A stretch of DNA of 64,000 nucleotides from Williamsia sp. 1135. Its GTDB lineage: Bacteria; Actinomycetota; Actinomycetes; Mycobacteriales; Mycobacteriaceae. Of the stretch, positions 52,676 to 60,921 are shown one piece after another. Made by a program: the position numbers and the translations under genes. Position 1 is the first letter of the stretch, and every line of letters begins with the position of its first letter. Location: assembly GCF_002095395.1 (NCBI RefSeq), contig NZ_MJEI01000107.1, positions 389,061 through 453,060 on the forward strand, read 5' to 3'. The notes beneath the pieces are model-generated. The model saw nothing but the letters and a program-made list of their open reading frames with translations, searched no databases and was not told where the DNA came from.

Positions 52676-52714
52676 CTCGGTCGCCGGCGCAGACTGGCTG
52701 CGGCAGCGACCGAG
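52676..52714. terminator. Hairpin between convergent genes
   Basis: CTCGGTCGC (52676-52684) pairs with GCGACCGAG (52706-52714), with a second stem CGCAG/CTGCG inside. It lies between the PPOX stop (52620) and the SRPBCC stop (52732), so it can act on both strands. Confidence 0.6.
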
Positions 52715-52731
52715 ATCGGTGTCAATGCAAA

Positions 52732-53196
52732 TCAGGAAGTTGCGGCGGCAGCAAGCTTTCCGAGGGTGTCGGTCAGCTGGTCCTCGGTGACGAGCGGAAA
52801 CTTCAACTGTTCGAGCAGTTTCTTGTCGGTGACCTTTGACCAGTCGTAGGTGTGGCGAACCAGGGTTTCGTTCGGCCCCTGGGACTCCAACTCCCACAAC
52901 CATTCCCATCCGGGAGGTTCGGTGCCCGCGGGTGCGGTCTTCCAGGCCAGAAGCTTGTCCTTGACGTACCCGGTCACATGGTTGTCGGTCTTGTATTCGC
53001 CGCCTACGTGGTCGCCCTCCATGTTCATGGTGAACACCTCGCCGACTTTCTGGATTCGGTCTGCGTGGTCCACGCTCCGGATAAACCCGGAGCCGTCCAG
53101 TTCCAAGTGCCGTTCAGGGTTGGAGAGGACGTCGAAAACTGCGTCGACGGGCGCCTCGATGGTGCGTTCCACAGTGACTTTCGTGTTGTCGCTCAT
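52732..53196 (-). CDS. SRPBCC-fold protein (START/AHSA1-like)
   Basis: A 154-residue helix-grip protein of the SRPBCC superfamily, which binds hydrophobic ligands. Typical features are VTVERTIEAPVDAVFDVLSNPERH at the N-terminus, the strands DKLLAWKTAPA and WEWLWELESQGPNETLVRHTYDWS, and a long C-terminal helix (LVTEDQLTDTLGKLAAAA). The ATG at 53196 is preferred, since the N-terminal extension of the longer frame has no family resemblance. Its ligand is unknown. The 290 bases upstream (53197-53486), shared with the divergent gene, show nothing else that I can recognise. Confidence 0.85.
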   Translation of the reverse strand: MSDNTKVTVERTIEAPVDAVFDVLSNPERHLELDGSGFIRSVDHADRIQKVGEVFTMNMEGDHVGGEYKTDNHVTGYVKDKLLAWKTAPAGTEPPGWEWLWELESQGPNETLVRHTYDWSKVTDKKLLEQLKFPLVTEDQLTDTLGKLAAAATS

Positions 53197-53486
53197 GGCT
53201 CCACACTGCCTAAAGATCCTCGACTCGGCAACAACCCCTGGGAGATGACAATGTCGCCGGCGCCGTGATATCGACGCCGCAGCTCGGGTAAGTTTCGTCA
53301 CGACACAGCTCATCGGAATCCGATGCCTCGATGAGCGCGGAGACAAGCGGGTTACAGAAAGCAGTGGGGCCGCCGGTCCGCGGGTGTCGAGCGTCGATAT
53401 GTGGTCGAGGTCTGCGCTCCCACAGATTGAGCGGTCGCGACACGAGGCCCGGCCAATCGCGAGTTTGTTCGCACGCATGTGCGAAT

Positions 53487-54200
53487 ATGGTCAGCGTGAA
53501 CTCGCGCAGACGGACCGGATTGACGACCGACGAACTGGAATCGATGGCCACGGCACTCGCCGCAGGCAAGCGGGTCACCGTCTACCTCCGCGATCCGATG
53601 CCGTCGCTCGACCTCGCCGCCGGTGCATCGGCACGAGTGGTGTCCATCGACGGGTCAACGGTCATGGTGAGCCCGAAGGGTGTCGACGATCAATTGCCGT
53701 TCGAGGCCGACGAACTGCAGAAGACCCGGACGCCCGCAACTCTCACGAGTCCGGCGCGTCAGCGCCCGGCCAAGGCGACGTCCGGACCATCAGGCGTAAG
53801 AAGATCTCCAAGCGCGGTCGTGGAGCCATCGAATCCGGAGCCAGAACCCGTGTTGCCGGCTCCGACGGACGAGAAGGTTGCGCCGCCGAAAACGCAGCGA
53901 CGCACCAAGAACACGGCTCCTGCTGCAGTCAGTGTCACCATCACGTCGATGGGCGAGAGCACCTGGTCGGTGTCGGTGTCGCACGGTAGCAAGCGCCAGG
54001 GCAAGCCCGCCGAGGTCACCTCCGACCGGGTGACGCGAGCGATGCACGCGCTCGGCGACGACACTGCGATCACGGCAGTCGACGCGGTGATCGAGTCCGC
54101 ACGAGCAGCGACCCAGAAGAGAATCGACGAGCTGAGCAGTGAGCTCGAGGCCGCACGAGCGGTGTTGGCACATCTCGATGAACAGGCCGGGGACAGCTGA
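53487..54200 (+). CDS. DUF6319-like protein
   Basis: A 237-residue protein that resembles the DUF6319 group found in Gordonia and Rhodococcus, named from memory. The N-terminal domain (about 10-80) has LTTDELESMATALAAGKRVT and VYLRDPMPSLDLAAGASARV, with a small beta domain that could bind nucleic acid or another protein. A disordered, Pro-rich linker (about 80-145) follows, then a strand-rich part (VSVTITSMGESTWSVSVSHG) and a C-terminal helix pair (AATQKRIDELSSELEAARAV). The start may be ATG 53487 or GTG 53496. Its function is unknown. It ends 17 bases before the methyltransferase gene and is probably in the same transcript. Confidence 0.65.
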   Translation: MVSVNSRRRTGLTTDELESMATALAAGKRVTVYLRDPMPSLDLAAGASARVVSIDGSTVMVSPKGVDDQLPFEADELQKTRTPATLTSPARQRPAKATSGPSGVRRSPSAVVEPSNPEPEPVLPAPTDEKVAPPKTQRRTKNTAPAAVSVTITSMGESTWSVSVSHGSKRQGKPAEVTSDRVTRAMHALGDDTAITAVDAVIESARAATQKRIDELSSELEAARAVLAHLDEQAGDS

Positions 54201-54217
54201 CGGGACGCTCTTCTACG

Positions 54218-54826
54218 ATGACGCAAGAGGGTTACGACGCCATGGCCGATCTGTATGCCACTACGCTCCCGACCACCTATCAGTTTCCCATCGAAGCGCA
54301 CGCGGTGGCCGCCTTCGTCGAACTGGCCATGGAATGCGATGGCGTGACGGTAGACGTCGGCTGCGGCCTTGGGCACGTGACAGCAGATCTGGTCGCTCGC
54401 GGGCTGGATGCGACCGGCTGCGACCCCAGCGCCGGAATGCTGGATCATGCGCGGCGGAATTACCCAAAACTGCGCTTCATCGAGGGCGACGCCACCTTGA
54501 CGATGTGGCCCGAGGACATCGGCATCGCCGCGATCATCGCCCGGTTCAGTTTGATTCATGTCGAGCCGGCTCAAGTGGCCGACATCCTCGAACTCTGGTC
54601 TGACCGGTTGACCAAGGGCACGCCCGTCCTGGTCTGCTTCCAAGCCAGCGACGAGCCCGGGACTCCGATTCCGTTCGACCACGCGGTGGCTCCCGCGTGG
54701 CGATGGCACCCTGACGAGTTCAGCCGAATACTCGGGGACCACGGGTTCGCCGAAGATTGGCGAATTGTGTACCGCGATAGCAGTTATAGATTCCCGATGG
54801 CCAACTTACTTGCTCGTCGCACCTAG
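54218..54826 (+). CDS. Class I SAM-dependent methyltransferase
   Basis: A 202-residue methyltransferase with the Rossmann SAM-binding motif VDVGCGLGHVTADLVARG near residue 45, ATGCDPSAGMLDHARRNYP for motif II near 67, and RFIEGDATLTMWPEDI near 87. The N-terminal YDAMADLYATTLPT resembles small-molecule methyltransferases of the UbiE/BioC type. The substrate is unknown. It follows the DUF6319-like gene closely, which may indicate a shared job. It is convergent with the ComB-like gene. Confidence 0.88.
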   Translation: MTQEGYDAMADLYATTLPTTYQFPIEAHAVAAFVELAMECDGVTVDVGCGLGHVTADLVARGLDATGCDPSAGMLDHARRNYPKLRFIEGDATLTMWPEDIGIAAIIARFSLIHVEPAQVADILELWSDRLTKGTPVLVCFQASDEPGTPIPFDHAVAPAWRWHPDEFSRILGDHGFAEDWRIVYRDSSYRFPMANLLARRT

Positions 54827-54862
54827 CCGGCCGGTGCAATCGAGCCCCAACCGGATCTGAGG

Positions 54863-55651
54863 CTATGTCGCCGGCACGAATCGATCCCTTCGCAGTACAG
54901 GGACATGGGTGCTGGTGTTCAGTTCCGCAGCGATCGCGACATCCTGGGAGTAGCCGGCGTCGATGAGTTCGCGCCCGCTGGCGCACGCTTGGAGGTGGCT
55001 CGTCATGACCGGTTCGACGCTGGTCCAGGCGGCGCTGGCAGCGGCGGCCTCTGGCGAAAAGTGTTCTTGCCAACCGCGTGTGGCCATCACACTGAGGACG
55101 GCGCCGGCGCCCCACATGTCCTCGAAGGCCGGCCTCAGCGACCCGTCCGGCCACTGTTCGCCCGCGGCGATGACCGCCACATTGGTGTCGGCGGAGAATG
55201 AGTCGCAGATCCACGATGCGACGGAGCGGGCATTGCGCAGGCTTGCACCGACCACCGTCGGCGCCGACGTTGCGAGTTCGTAGCTGATCGTGGAGCCGTT
55301 GGGGGACGGGAGCACCAGTCGCTCGGGCGGGACGGACCGGTTGCGAATCGTCGGCGCTGACAGGCTGATCTGGTCTCCTCGAGCTACAGATCGTCCGACC
55401 GCGAGAGTTGCGTCGACTTCGGCGGCAAACGCCGCGGCTTCAGTCCCCCTTGTTCGGTAAGGCAAGACCGTGATGCCGGCGTCGAGAGCGACGCTCAGGG
55501 TGGTGGTGAACGACAGCACGTCCACGACAACGGCCAGTTCGCAGTGCTGCGCGATTGCTCGCGCCCCCGAGAGCCCCCAATCGAAACGAACACCGAATCT
55601 GTCTTGCTGGTGAGCCGGATTCACGGGATGGAGATTACCCGCGGACACCAC
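54863..55651 (-). CDS. 2-phosphosulfolactate phosphatase-like protein (ComB family)
   Basis: A 262-residue ComB-family protein. ComB dephosphorylates 2-phosphosulfolactate in coenzyme M synthesis, but many bacteria without coenzyme M carry relatives of unknown role. The family is recognised from VVVDVLSFTTTLSVALDAG near residue 40, SLSAPTIRNRSVPPERLVLP with PSPNGSTIS near 100-120, and AGEQWPDGSLRPAFEDMWGAG near 165-185. The start is one of several GTG codons (55651 and following). It is close to, and on the same strand as, the haloacid dehalogenase gene, 24 bases upstream. Confidence 0.78.
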   Translation of the reverse strand: MVSAGNLHPVNPAHQQDRFGVRFDWGLSGARAIAQHCELAVVVDVLSFTTTLSVALDAGITVLPYRTRGTEAAAFAAEVDATLAVGRSVARGDQISLSAPTIRNRSVPPERLVLPSPNGSTISYELATSAPTVVGASLRNARSVASWICDSFSADTNVAVIAAGEQWPDGSLRPAFEDMWGAGAVLSVMATRGWQEHFSPEAAAASAAWTSVEPVMTSHLQACASGRELIDAGYSQDVAIAAELNTSTHVPVLRRDRFVPAT

Positions 55652-55675
55652 GAGCCGGATTTCGGTCCCGTTCGC

Positions 55676-56368
55676 TCAGCATCCGAGTTGCGTTGCCAGT
55701 TCGTCCATCCCTGCGACGTGGTGGTCATCGAGTGGATTGACGAACTCATCTTTGACTTCGGGTCCCCATTCGCGAGGTCGTGCGACATACGCGGTGCGCA
55801 GCCCGCAGGCCCTCGCCGCCTCGAGATCAGCGGCGTGAGTGGCGACCATCATCACCTGGTGGGGTTCGACCCGCATGAGCTCAGCGAGCCCGAGATACAC
55901 CTCGGGTGCCGGTTTGTAGTGCCGCCATAGATCTGCGCCTCCGATGACATCCCAGCCGAAATCGTTGCGCTTGGCCATCTCGGTGAGCAATGCGACGTTC
56001 CCGTTGCTGAGCGCGCAGACGGTGTATCTGGTCTTGAGTCGGCGCAGGCTTTCCGCGGCCTCAGGCCAACCCGGGATGGTGTGCCACGAGTGCACGGCTG
56101 CATCAATCTGTTGTGCGGTCGCATCGGCGACACCTCTGTCGCGGAGCAGACGCTCCAGTGTTTCGCGGTGCAGGTCGTCGAGAAGCGTCCACGGCCGTGT
56201 CCCGGCCTCCACTTCGGCGAGCGCCGGGCTGTAGGTTCGTCGCCAGTCACGCGCGAGTTCAGAGCCGTCGATGCCGGGGAACTGATCGCGCAGCACCGCA
56301 CTCACACCGCTGTGCCAGTCCGTGACGGTGCCGAACGTGTCGAACGCCAGAACCTTCAGCATGCGCAC
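55676..56368 (-). CDS. Haloacid dehalogenase type II
   Basis: A 230-residue HAD enzyme of the L-2-haloacid dehalogenase type. It shows VLAFDTFGTVTDWHSG with the nucleophile Asp near residue 9, the DWRRTYSPAL cap region, CALSNGNVALLTEMAKR near 115, and HYKPAPEVYLGLAEL with the lysine near 147, followed by VMMVATHAADLEAARACGLRTAYV. The usual FDAYGT motif is FDTFGT here, so activity on haloacids is likely but a phosphatase role cannot be excluded. The start is either GTG 56368 or ATG 56362. A striking 70-base inverted repeat lies just upstream. Confidence 0.85.
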   Translation of the reverse strand: MRMLKVLAFDTFGTVTDWHSGVSAVLRDQFPGIDGSELARDWRRTYSPALAEVEAGTRPWTLLDDLHRETLERLLRDRGVADATAQQIDAAVHSWHTIPGWPEAAESLRRLKTRYTVCALSNGNVALLTEMAKRNDFGWDVIGGADLWRHYKPAPEVYLGLAELMRVEPHQVMMVATHAADLEAARACGLRTAYVARPREWGPEVKDEFVNPLDDHHVAGMDELATQLGC

Positions 56369-56393
56369 CCTCCGTTGAACGTCGCGTCACATC

Positions 56394-56463
56394 TGCTCCA
56401 CTTTCGCGGAACTGCTCCGGTTCCAGGGCCCTGGAACCGGAGCAGAATACTGAAAGTGGAGCA
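56394..56463. repeat. 70-nt extended inverted repeat with a 34-bp perfect palindrome
   Basis: Bases 56412-56445 are a perfect 34-bp palindrome with half-site CTGCTCCGGTTCCAGGG. It is flanked by a second pair of arms, TGCTCCACTTTC at 56394-56405 and its complement at 56452-56463, with six unpaired bases on each side. The whole can fold into 29 base pairs with one symmetric internal loop. It lies between the HAD gene start (56368) and the SDR stop (56484), both minus strand, so it is in the right place to terminate the SDR transcript. The perfection of the arms is unusual for a terminator. Confidence 0.9.
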
Positions 56464-56483
56464 CATCCGAGCGCTCCGCGGTT

Positions 56484-57287
56484 CTACATCCCCATTCCGC
56501 CGTCGACCGGGAGGCCGGCGCCGGTGATGAACTTGGCCGCGTCAGAGGCGAGGAACACCACGGCATCGGCCATGTCATCGACCTGACCGAGTCGTCCGAG
56601 AGGGGTGAGCCCCGCGACCGCTCCGGCCGCGGCCTCGGGCGATTCGAACAAACCCAGGGCTGCGGTCTCGACCGCGAGCTTGTTGCCCATTGCGGTCGGC
56701 GTGAGCCCCGGGTAGATGCAGTTGACCCGCACCCCGTAACCGAGCTTGCCCGACTCCGCAGCGGCGACACGCGTCAGTCGGTCAATTCCGGACTTCGAGG
56801 CTGAATACAGGGCGATCCCGGGAAACGCGATGGTCGCAGCCACAGAAGCGATGTTGATCACCGCGCCGCCCGATCCTGCTGTGCCACCGGGTCGCATCGC
56901 CCTGAATGCGTGCTTGATTCCCAGTGCGGTGCCCAGGACGTTGATCTCGAGCATGTTTGATGCAGCGGCGGCGTCGAGGTCGATCAGCAGGTCGGTCACC
57001 TCGATTCCCGCGTTGTTCACGACGATGTCGAGGCCACCCAATGCATCAATCGTCGATGAGACTGCCGCCTCCCACGCAGCGTCATCACGGACATCGAGGA
57101 GCACGAACTCTGCCTTCGCGCCCTTGGCCCGTAGCGCGTCGACAGTCTGCCGACCCGTGTCGGCGTCGATGTCGGCCACGGCCACGGCTGCCCCCGCCGC
57201 GGCGATGGCCTCGGCCATCCCGGCGCCCAGTCCCTGCGCGCCGCCGGTGACCAGTGCTGTACGTCCTGTCAGGTCGTAGCTCGTCAT
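56484..57287 (-). CDS. Short-chain dehydrogenase/reductase
   Basis: A 267-residue classical SDR that oxidises or reduces an alcohol/ketone with NAD(P). It has ALVTGGAQGLGAGMAEAIA near residue 11, the Asp of VAVADIDAD that favours NAD over NADP, IVVNNAGIEV near 88, and the catalytic IALYSASKSG with Tyr and Lys near 160. The C-terminal PVDGGMGM is typical. The ATG at 57287 is divergent from the TetR gene at 57492, and the intervening 204 bases carry several TGTCAA-type repeats. Substrate could be a steroid, terpenoid or hydroxyacyl-CoA; neighbours favour a CoA-linked degradation route. Confidence 0.93.
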   Translation of the reverse strand: MTSYDLTGRTALVTGGAQGLGAGMAEAIAAAGAAVAVADIDADTGRQTVDALRAKGAKAEFVLLDVRDDAAWEAAVSSTIDALGGLDIVVNNAGIEVTDLLIDLDAAAASNMLEINVLGTALGIKHAFRAMRPGGTAGSGGAVINIASVAATIAFPGIALYSASKSGIDRLTRVAAAESGKLGYGVRVNCIYPGLTPTAMGNKLAVETAALGLFESPEAAAGAVAGLTPLGRLGQVDDMADAVVFLASDAAKFITGAGLPVDGGMGM

Positions 57288-57388
57288 TGAATCGTCTCCC
57301 TTGACCCTGCGAATATTTACCGAATCCGTACACAGGCATGCAATGTCGTCACCTACATGATGCGACGTGGGTCACATTACGAACAAAT

Positions 57389-57424
57389 CTTGACGGGTGT
57401 CAAGAGTAATTGTGACAATTGTCA
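57389..57424. promoter_or_regulatory. Two TGTCAA-type inverted repeats, probable TetR operators
   Basis: CTTGAC-4 bases-GTCAAG occupies 57389-57404 and the perfect 12-bp palindrome TGACAATTGTCA lies at 57413-57424, both between the SDR and the TetR gene. Related repeats occur before the acyl-CoA ligase gene (60769-60800), which suggests that the TetR at 57492 binds both sites. Confidence 0.65.
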
Positions 57425-57454
57425 AAGAAATTGGTCGCTGAGCACTGTTTCGGC

Positions 57455-57491
57455 TGGACACGCACGTGGGGGCGCGCCGTAAACTGTTCCG
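57455..57491 (+). promoter_or_regulatory. Possible promoter of a leaderless tetR transcript
   Basis: TAAACT at 57480-57485 fits the actinobacterial -10 consensus TAnnnT and lies 6 bases before the ATG at 57492, so transcription could begin at the start codon. TGGACA at 57455-57460 could be a -35, with a 19-base spacer. No Shine-Dalgarno is visible before the ATG, which agrees with leaderless translation. Confidence 0.45.
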
Positions 57492-58118
57492 ATGACCACC
57501 GTCGCCGATAACACCCCGCGAGCCGGGTTGCGCGGCCCCGACAAGTTCGAGGCGCGTCGTATCGAGCTGGCGACTGCCACCCTGCTGACGCTGGCCGAAT
57601 TGGGTTACGCGCGCACCAGTTTGCGGGAGATTGCGCAGAACTCGGCGTTCTCACACGGGGTTCTGCACTACTACTTCTCCGACAAGCTCGACCTGATCGC
57701 GCAAGCAGTCCGGATCTACGAGGACGTGTGCGTCACCCGTTACGACGAGGTCGTCACGTCGGCCTCTACCGCGCAAGAACTGAGAGATGAGTTCGCGGCG
57801 ATGTTCTTCGCGACGCTCGAGTCGGACTCTGCGCTGCATCGGCTGTGGTACGACCTCCGCAATCAGACCCTGTTCGAGTCGTCGTTCAGAGAAGACGTGC
57901 GCGAGATCGAATCTCGGCGTGAGGAAATGACGTGGCGAGTGGTGACCCGGTTCTACGAATTGTCGGGTGTAACGCCCCGCGTCTCGTCGAACATGGCCTA
58001 CGTCGTCATCGACGGCATCTTCCAGCGTGCGTTGATGAGCCTGTTGAGCGATGACCACGACCAGCTGACGTCTTCTCGAGATCAGCTGGCCGAGGCCTTC
58101 GACCTGTTCTTGCGGTGA
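57492..58118 (+). CDS. TetR-family regulator (BetI/KstR-like type)
   Basis: A 208-residue TetR protein. The DNA-binding part is at about 20-70 (ATLLTLAELGYARTSLREIAQ and FSHGVLHYYFSDKLDLIAQA), and the C-terminal half forms the ligand pocket (RLWYDLRNQTLFESSFREDV, VVIDGIFQRALMSLL). The HGVLHYYF recognition helix is like that of regulators of CoA-linked catabolism. It lies between the SDR on one side and the LLM oxidoreductase and ligase on the other, and is presumed to repress both through the TGTCAA repeats. The inducer is unknown. Confidence 0.9.
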   Translation: MTTVADNTPRAGLRGPDKFEARRIELATATLLTLAELGYARTSLREIAQNSAFSHGVLHYYFSDKLDLIAQAVRIYEDVCVTRYDEVVTSASTAQELRDEFAAMFFATLESDSALHRLWYDLRNQTLFESSFREDVREIESRREEMTWRVVTRFYELSGVTPRVSSNMAYVVIDGIFQRALMSLLSDDHDQLTSSRDQLAEAFDLFLR

Positions 58119-58152
58119 TCTGCGCAGACACCTGCGCGTTGTGTAGCCGCTT

Positions 58153-59145
58153 CTACATCGCCTCGATTTTCGGCAGGATGTCGTTCTTCAGGCGCTTCAT
58201 GTCGTCCATTGTCTTGGGGGTGGGGACGTCGGCGAACGGCGGCCACAGAAGCAGCTTGGTGAGTCCAGCCTCTCGATAGCGCTTGAGCATGTCGGTGACC
58301 TGGGCCTCGGATCCGACCAGCAGATTACTGGCCTTGCCTGCCGGCGTCTGGTCCATGTCCACGTCGGTGATGACGGTCCAGATCATGCTGGCGATGTCGA
58401 GGTCGTCGATGGTGCGAGAGGTGTCGAGGGCTTCGAGTTCATTCTGAATTCCTTTGCGCCACTCCGCGATCTCCTCCGGTGAGTCCTGAATCCCAATCCA
58501 GCCGTCCAGGCCGTACTTGGCTACTCGTTTCGCGGCGCGTTTGGCGTCCTTGAGTCCACTGAAGTAGATAGGCGGATGTGGTTGCTGGAGGGGTTTTGCT
58601 CCGAAACCGCTGGGCCCGAAGTCAGCGAATTCACCGTGGTACTCGAAGACGTCGTTGGTCCAGATACCCTGCATGATCTCGATCGTCTCGCGCAGGTGTT
58701 GGTGGCGGCGCGGGAAGATATGCGTGGCACTCGCGGCCGCGAACTCCTCTGGCATCCATCCTGAGCCCACGGCGACGTTGAGCCGTCCGTTGCTGAGGTG
58801 ATCGATGGTGGCCAGTTCAGCGGCGAGCACCCCCGGGGATCGGTACGGCGTGTCGATGATGCTCATACCGATGCGGACCTTACTGGTCTTGGCGGCGAGC
58901 CAGGGGATGAGCGGAAAGCCCTGGAGGAACTCACCCCGAGAGGAGACGGGCAGCTGCTTGGGCAACTCATGCATCATGCCGAACGCGAACTCCATCTCGG
59001 CCCGGTCGGAGGACTCCGGAACGATGATGCGATCAAGCGTCCACACGGATTCGAAGTCGAGATCCTCGGCCAGCTGGGTGAGGTCCTCGAGCTCGGTGAC
59101 GGTGACCTTTTCGCGAAAGTTGGGAAGGTATAGGGCTAGTTCCAT
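58153..59145 (-). CDS. LLM-class flavin-dependent oxidoreductase
   Basis: A 330-residue luciferase-like monooxygenase-family enzyme that uses FMN or F420. It begins MELALYLPNFREKVTVTELE and continues with LAEDLDFESVWTLDRIIVP, IRI/RIGMSIIDTPYRSPGVLA near 90, HLSNGRLNVAVGSGWMPEEF near 118-137, and a C-terminal LKRYREAGLTKLLLWPPF. These place it among TIGR03619-like F420 enzymes more than true luciferases. The ATG at 59145 directly precedes the first strand. It is 34 bases downstream of the acyl-CoA ligase stop, so they form an operon. Confidence 0.9.
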   Translation of the reverse strand: MELALYLPNFREKVTVTELEDLTQLAEDLDFESVWTLDRIIVPESSDRAEMEFAFGMMHELPKQLPVSSRGEFLQGFPLIPWLAAKTSKVRIGMSIIDTPYRSPGVLAAELATIDHLSNGRLNVAVGSGWMPEEFAAASATHIFPRRHQHLRETIEIMQGIWTNDVFEYHGEFADFGPSGFGAKPLQQPHPPIYFSGLKDAKRAAKRVAKYGLDGWIGIQDSPEEIAEWRKGIQNELEALDTSRTIDDLDIASMIWTVITDVDMDQTPAGKASNLLVGSEAQVTDMLKRYREAGLTKLLLWPPFADVPTPKTMDDMKRLKNDILPKIEAM

Positions 59146-59179
59146 CGTCGTAGACCTCGTTACTTTGTTGGGGTGTCGA

Positions 59180-60736
59180 TCATTTCGCGGTAAGAGTGGA
59201 GCGGATGTCGGTCTTGAGGATCTTTCCGACGGTCGAGCGGGGCAGGTCGGTCCAGACTTCGACCTGCTTGGGTGCTTTGACGCTGCCGACACGCGCTTTC
59301 ACGAACGTGATCAGATCGTCGGCGTCGAACTCGACGTCGGGTCGCAGCGAGACGATGGCGGTAACTCTCTCGCCCCACTTCTCATCGGGTAACCCGATGA
59401 CGGCGCAGTCTCGGACAGCAGGGTGGGCCATCAGAGCCTGCTCCACCTCGGCGGAGTAGACGTTGAAGCCGCCGGTGATGATCATGTCTTTCGCGCGGTC
59501 GACGATGTAGAGGAAGCCGTCGTCGTCGAGGTAGCCGATGTCGCCGGTGTGATGCCATCCGTGGGTCGAGGCCTCCGCGGTCGCTTCGGGATTGCGGTAA
59601 TAGCCCGCCATCACCAGAGACCCGCGGACACAAACCTCGCCTCGAGCCCCCGTTGGGACCGCCATCCCGTCTTCGTCGAGAATCGCCACGGTCACCAGCG
59701 GTGATGGTCGGCCTGCCGACGACAATCGGTCGATGTCGACGCTTCCGTCCTTCCGGCGGTGCTCAGCCGGTGACAGCGTGGAGATCATCATCGGTGCCTC
59801 GGACTGCCCGAACAGCTGGGCCATCGGTCCAAGGCGTTCGAGGGCCTCGGCGAGGCGAGTGGTCGAGATGGGGGCGGCTCCGTACCAAAAGCACTGCAGC
59901 GAGGAAAGATCGGTGGAGTCGAGTGATTCGTGATCCAGCGTCATGTAAATCAACGTGGGCGGCAGAAAGGTGTGGGTGATGCGGTGCCGCTCGATCAGTT
60001 CGAGAAAGTCTCCGACGTCGGGATGATCCATCACGACGACCTCGCCGCCCAGCGCGAGAATGGGAAAACAAAGCACGCCAGCGGCATGAGTGAGCGGCGC
60101 GAGCGCGAGGTACCGTGGCCGACCCTCGAACGGATAGCGCATCAGCACAATCGCTGTCATTGTTTCCAGGTTGCGGCCGGTGAGCATGACGCCCTTGGGA
60201 CGGCCGGTGGTGCCGCCGGTACCGACGAGCGCAACGAAATCATCAGGAGCACTGCCATTGTCGGCTGGCAGTCCCGCCTCGGCCTTGGCCAACCAGGAGT
60301 CGAAGCCGATGGCTGTGTCATCACTGTCGCCCAGTCTCACAAGGTTCGAGAGCTTCGGCAGCTTCGGCGCGATCTCGGAGGTCAGCGCGTCGAACGCAGG
60401 TTGGTAGATCAGTGTGGTGCAATCGAACAGGTCGAGCAGCTCGGCGTTCTCACTGCCCGCATTGCGGGGATTGATCGGGCACCAGACTGCGCCCGCGCGC
60501 GAGATGCCGAAGACGCACGCAAATGATGTCGGGTGGTTTGCCGACAGGATGCCAACCTTGTCACCCGGCCGCACCCCGGAACTCTTGAGCGCCTTGGCAA
60601 CCGAGTGCGAGAGGGTCACGACGTCCCCGTAGCTGAGCGACACTCCGTTGAATGTCAGACACGGAGCGTCCGCGCCCAGCGACGCACCTTTGTCGAGATA
60701 GAAGGTCAACGACACTGTTGTTCTCCGCTTCGTCAT
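59180..60736 (-). CDS. AMP-binding acyl-CoA ligase (ANL superfamily)
   Basis: A 518-residue ligase that activates a carboxylic acid as acyl-AMP and transfers it to CoA. The P-loop motif is VALVGTGGTTGRPKGVMLTG near 172-191; further motifs are LFGQSEAPM near 312, GWHHTGDIGYLDDDGFLYIVD near 402 and STVGKILKTDI with the catalytic Lys near 505. The ATG at 60736 is preferred; a TTG nine bases earlier and a GTG at 60715 are alternatives. The gene leads the ligase-LLM operon, with the repeat region at 60769-60800 before it. The acid could be a terpenoid, steroid or aromatic intermediate. Confidence 0.93.
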   Translation of the reverse strand: MTKRRTTVSLTFYLDKGASLGADAPCLTFNGVSLSYGDVVTLSHSVAKALKSSGVRPGDKVGILSANHPTSFACVFGISRAGAVWCPINPRNAGSENAELLDLFDCTTLIYQPAFDALTSEIAPKLPKLSNLVRLGDSDDTAIGFDSWLAKAEAGLPADNGSAPDDFVALVGTGGTTGRPKGVMLTGRNLETMTAIVLMRYPFEGRPRYLALAPLTHAAGVLCFPILALGGEVVVMDHPDVGDFLELIERHRITHTFLPPTLIYMTLDHESLDSTDLSSLQCFWYGAAPISTTRLAEALERLGPMAQLFGQSEAPMMISTLSPAEHRRKDGSVDIDRLSSAGRPSPLVTVAILDEDGMAVPTGARGEVCVRGSLVMAGYYRNPEATAEASTHGWHHTGDIGYLDDDGFLYIVDRAKDMIITGGFNVYSAEVEQALMAHPAVRDCAVIGLPDEKWGERVTAIVSLRPDVEFDADDLITFVKARVGSVKAPKQVEVWTDLPRSTVGKILKTDIRSTLTAK

Positions 60737-60768
60737 GTGGTGCAAATGAGTCTCCCGTCAATCTATGG

Positions 60769-60802
60769 CAACTGTCAAGATTTTTCCGGACAGTTGTCAA
60801 GA
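60769..60802. promoter_or_regulatory. TGTCAAGA repeats before the acyl-CoA ligase gene
   Basis: CAACTGTC (60769-60776) and GACAGTTG (60789-60796) form an inverted repeat with a 12-base spacer, and CTGTCAAGAT/TTGTCAAGAT form a direct repeat 22 bases apart. The core TGTCAA matches the repeats between the SDR and tetR genes, so the same TetR protein probably binds here. Confidence 0.6.
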
Positions 60803-60921
60803 TTCGTGCTTGTGAGTTCGTGGCCGAACCATGCTCGTCTGCCCGATCCCACTGATTCACAGAACGCTTCCGCCCCGCCCGCAATCGAAATTGCCGCCAG
60901 TGCGCCGCGAGAAGCCCTATC

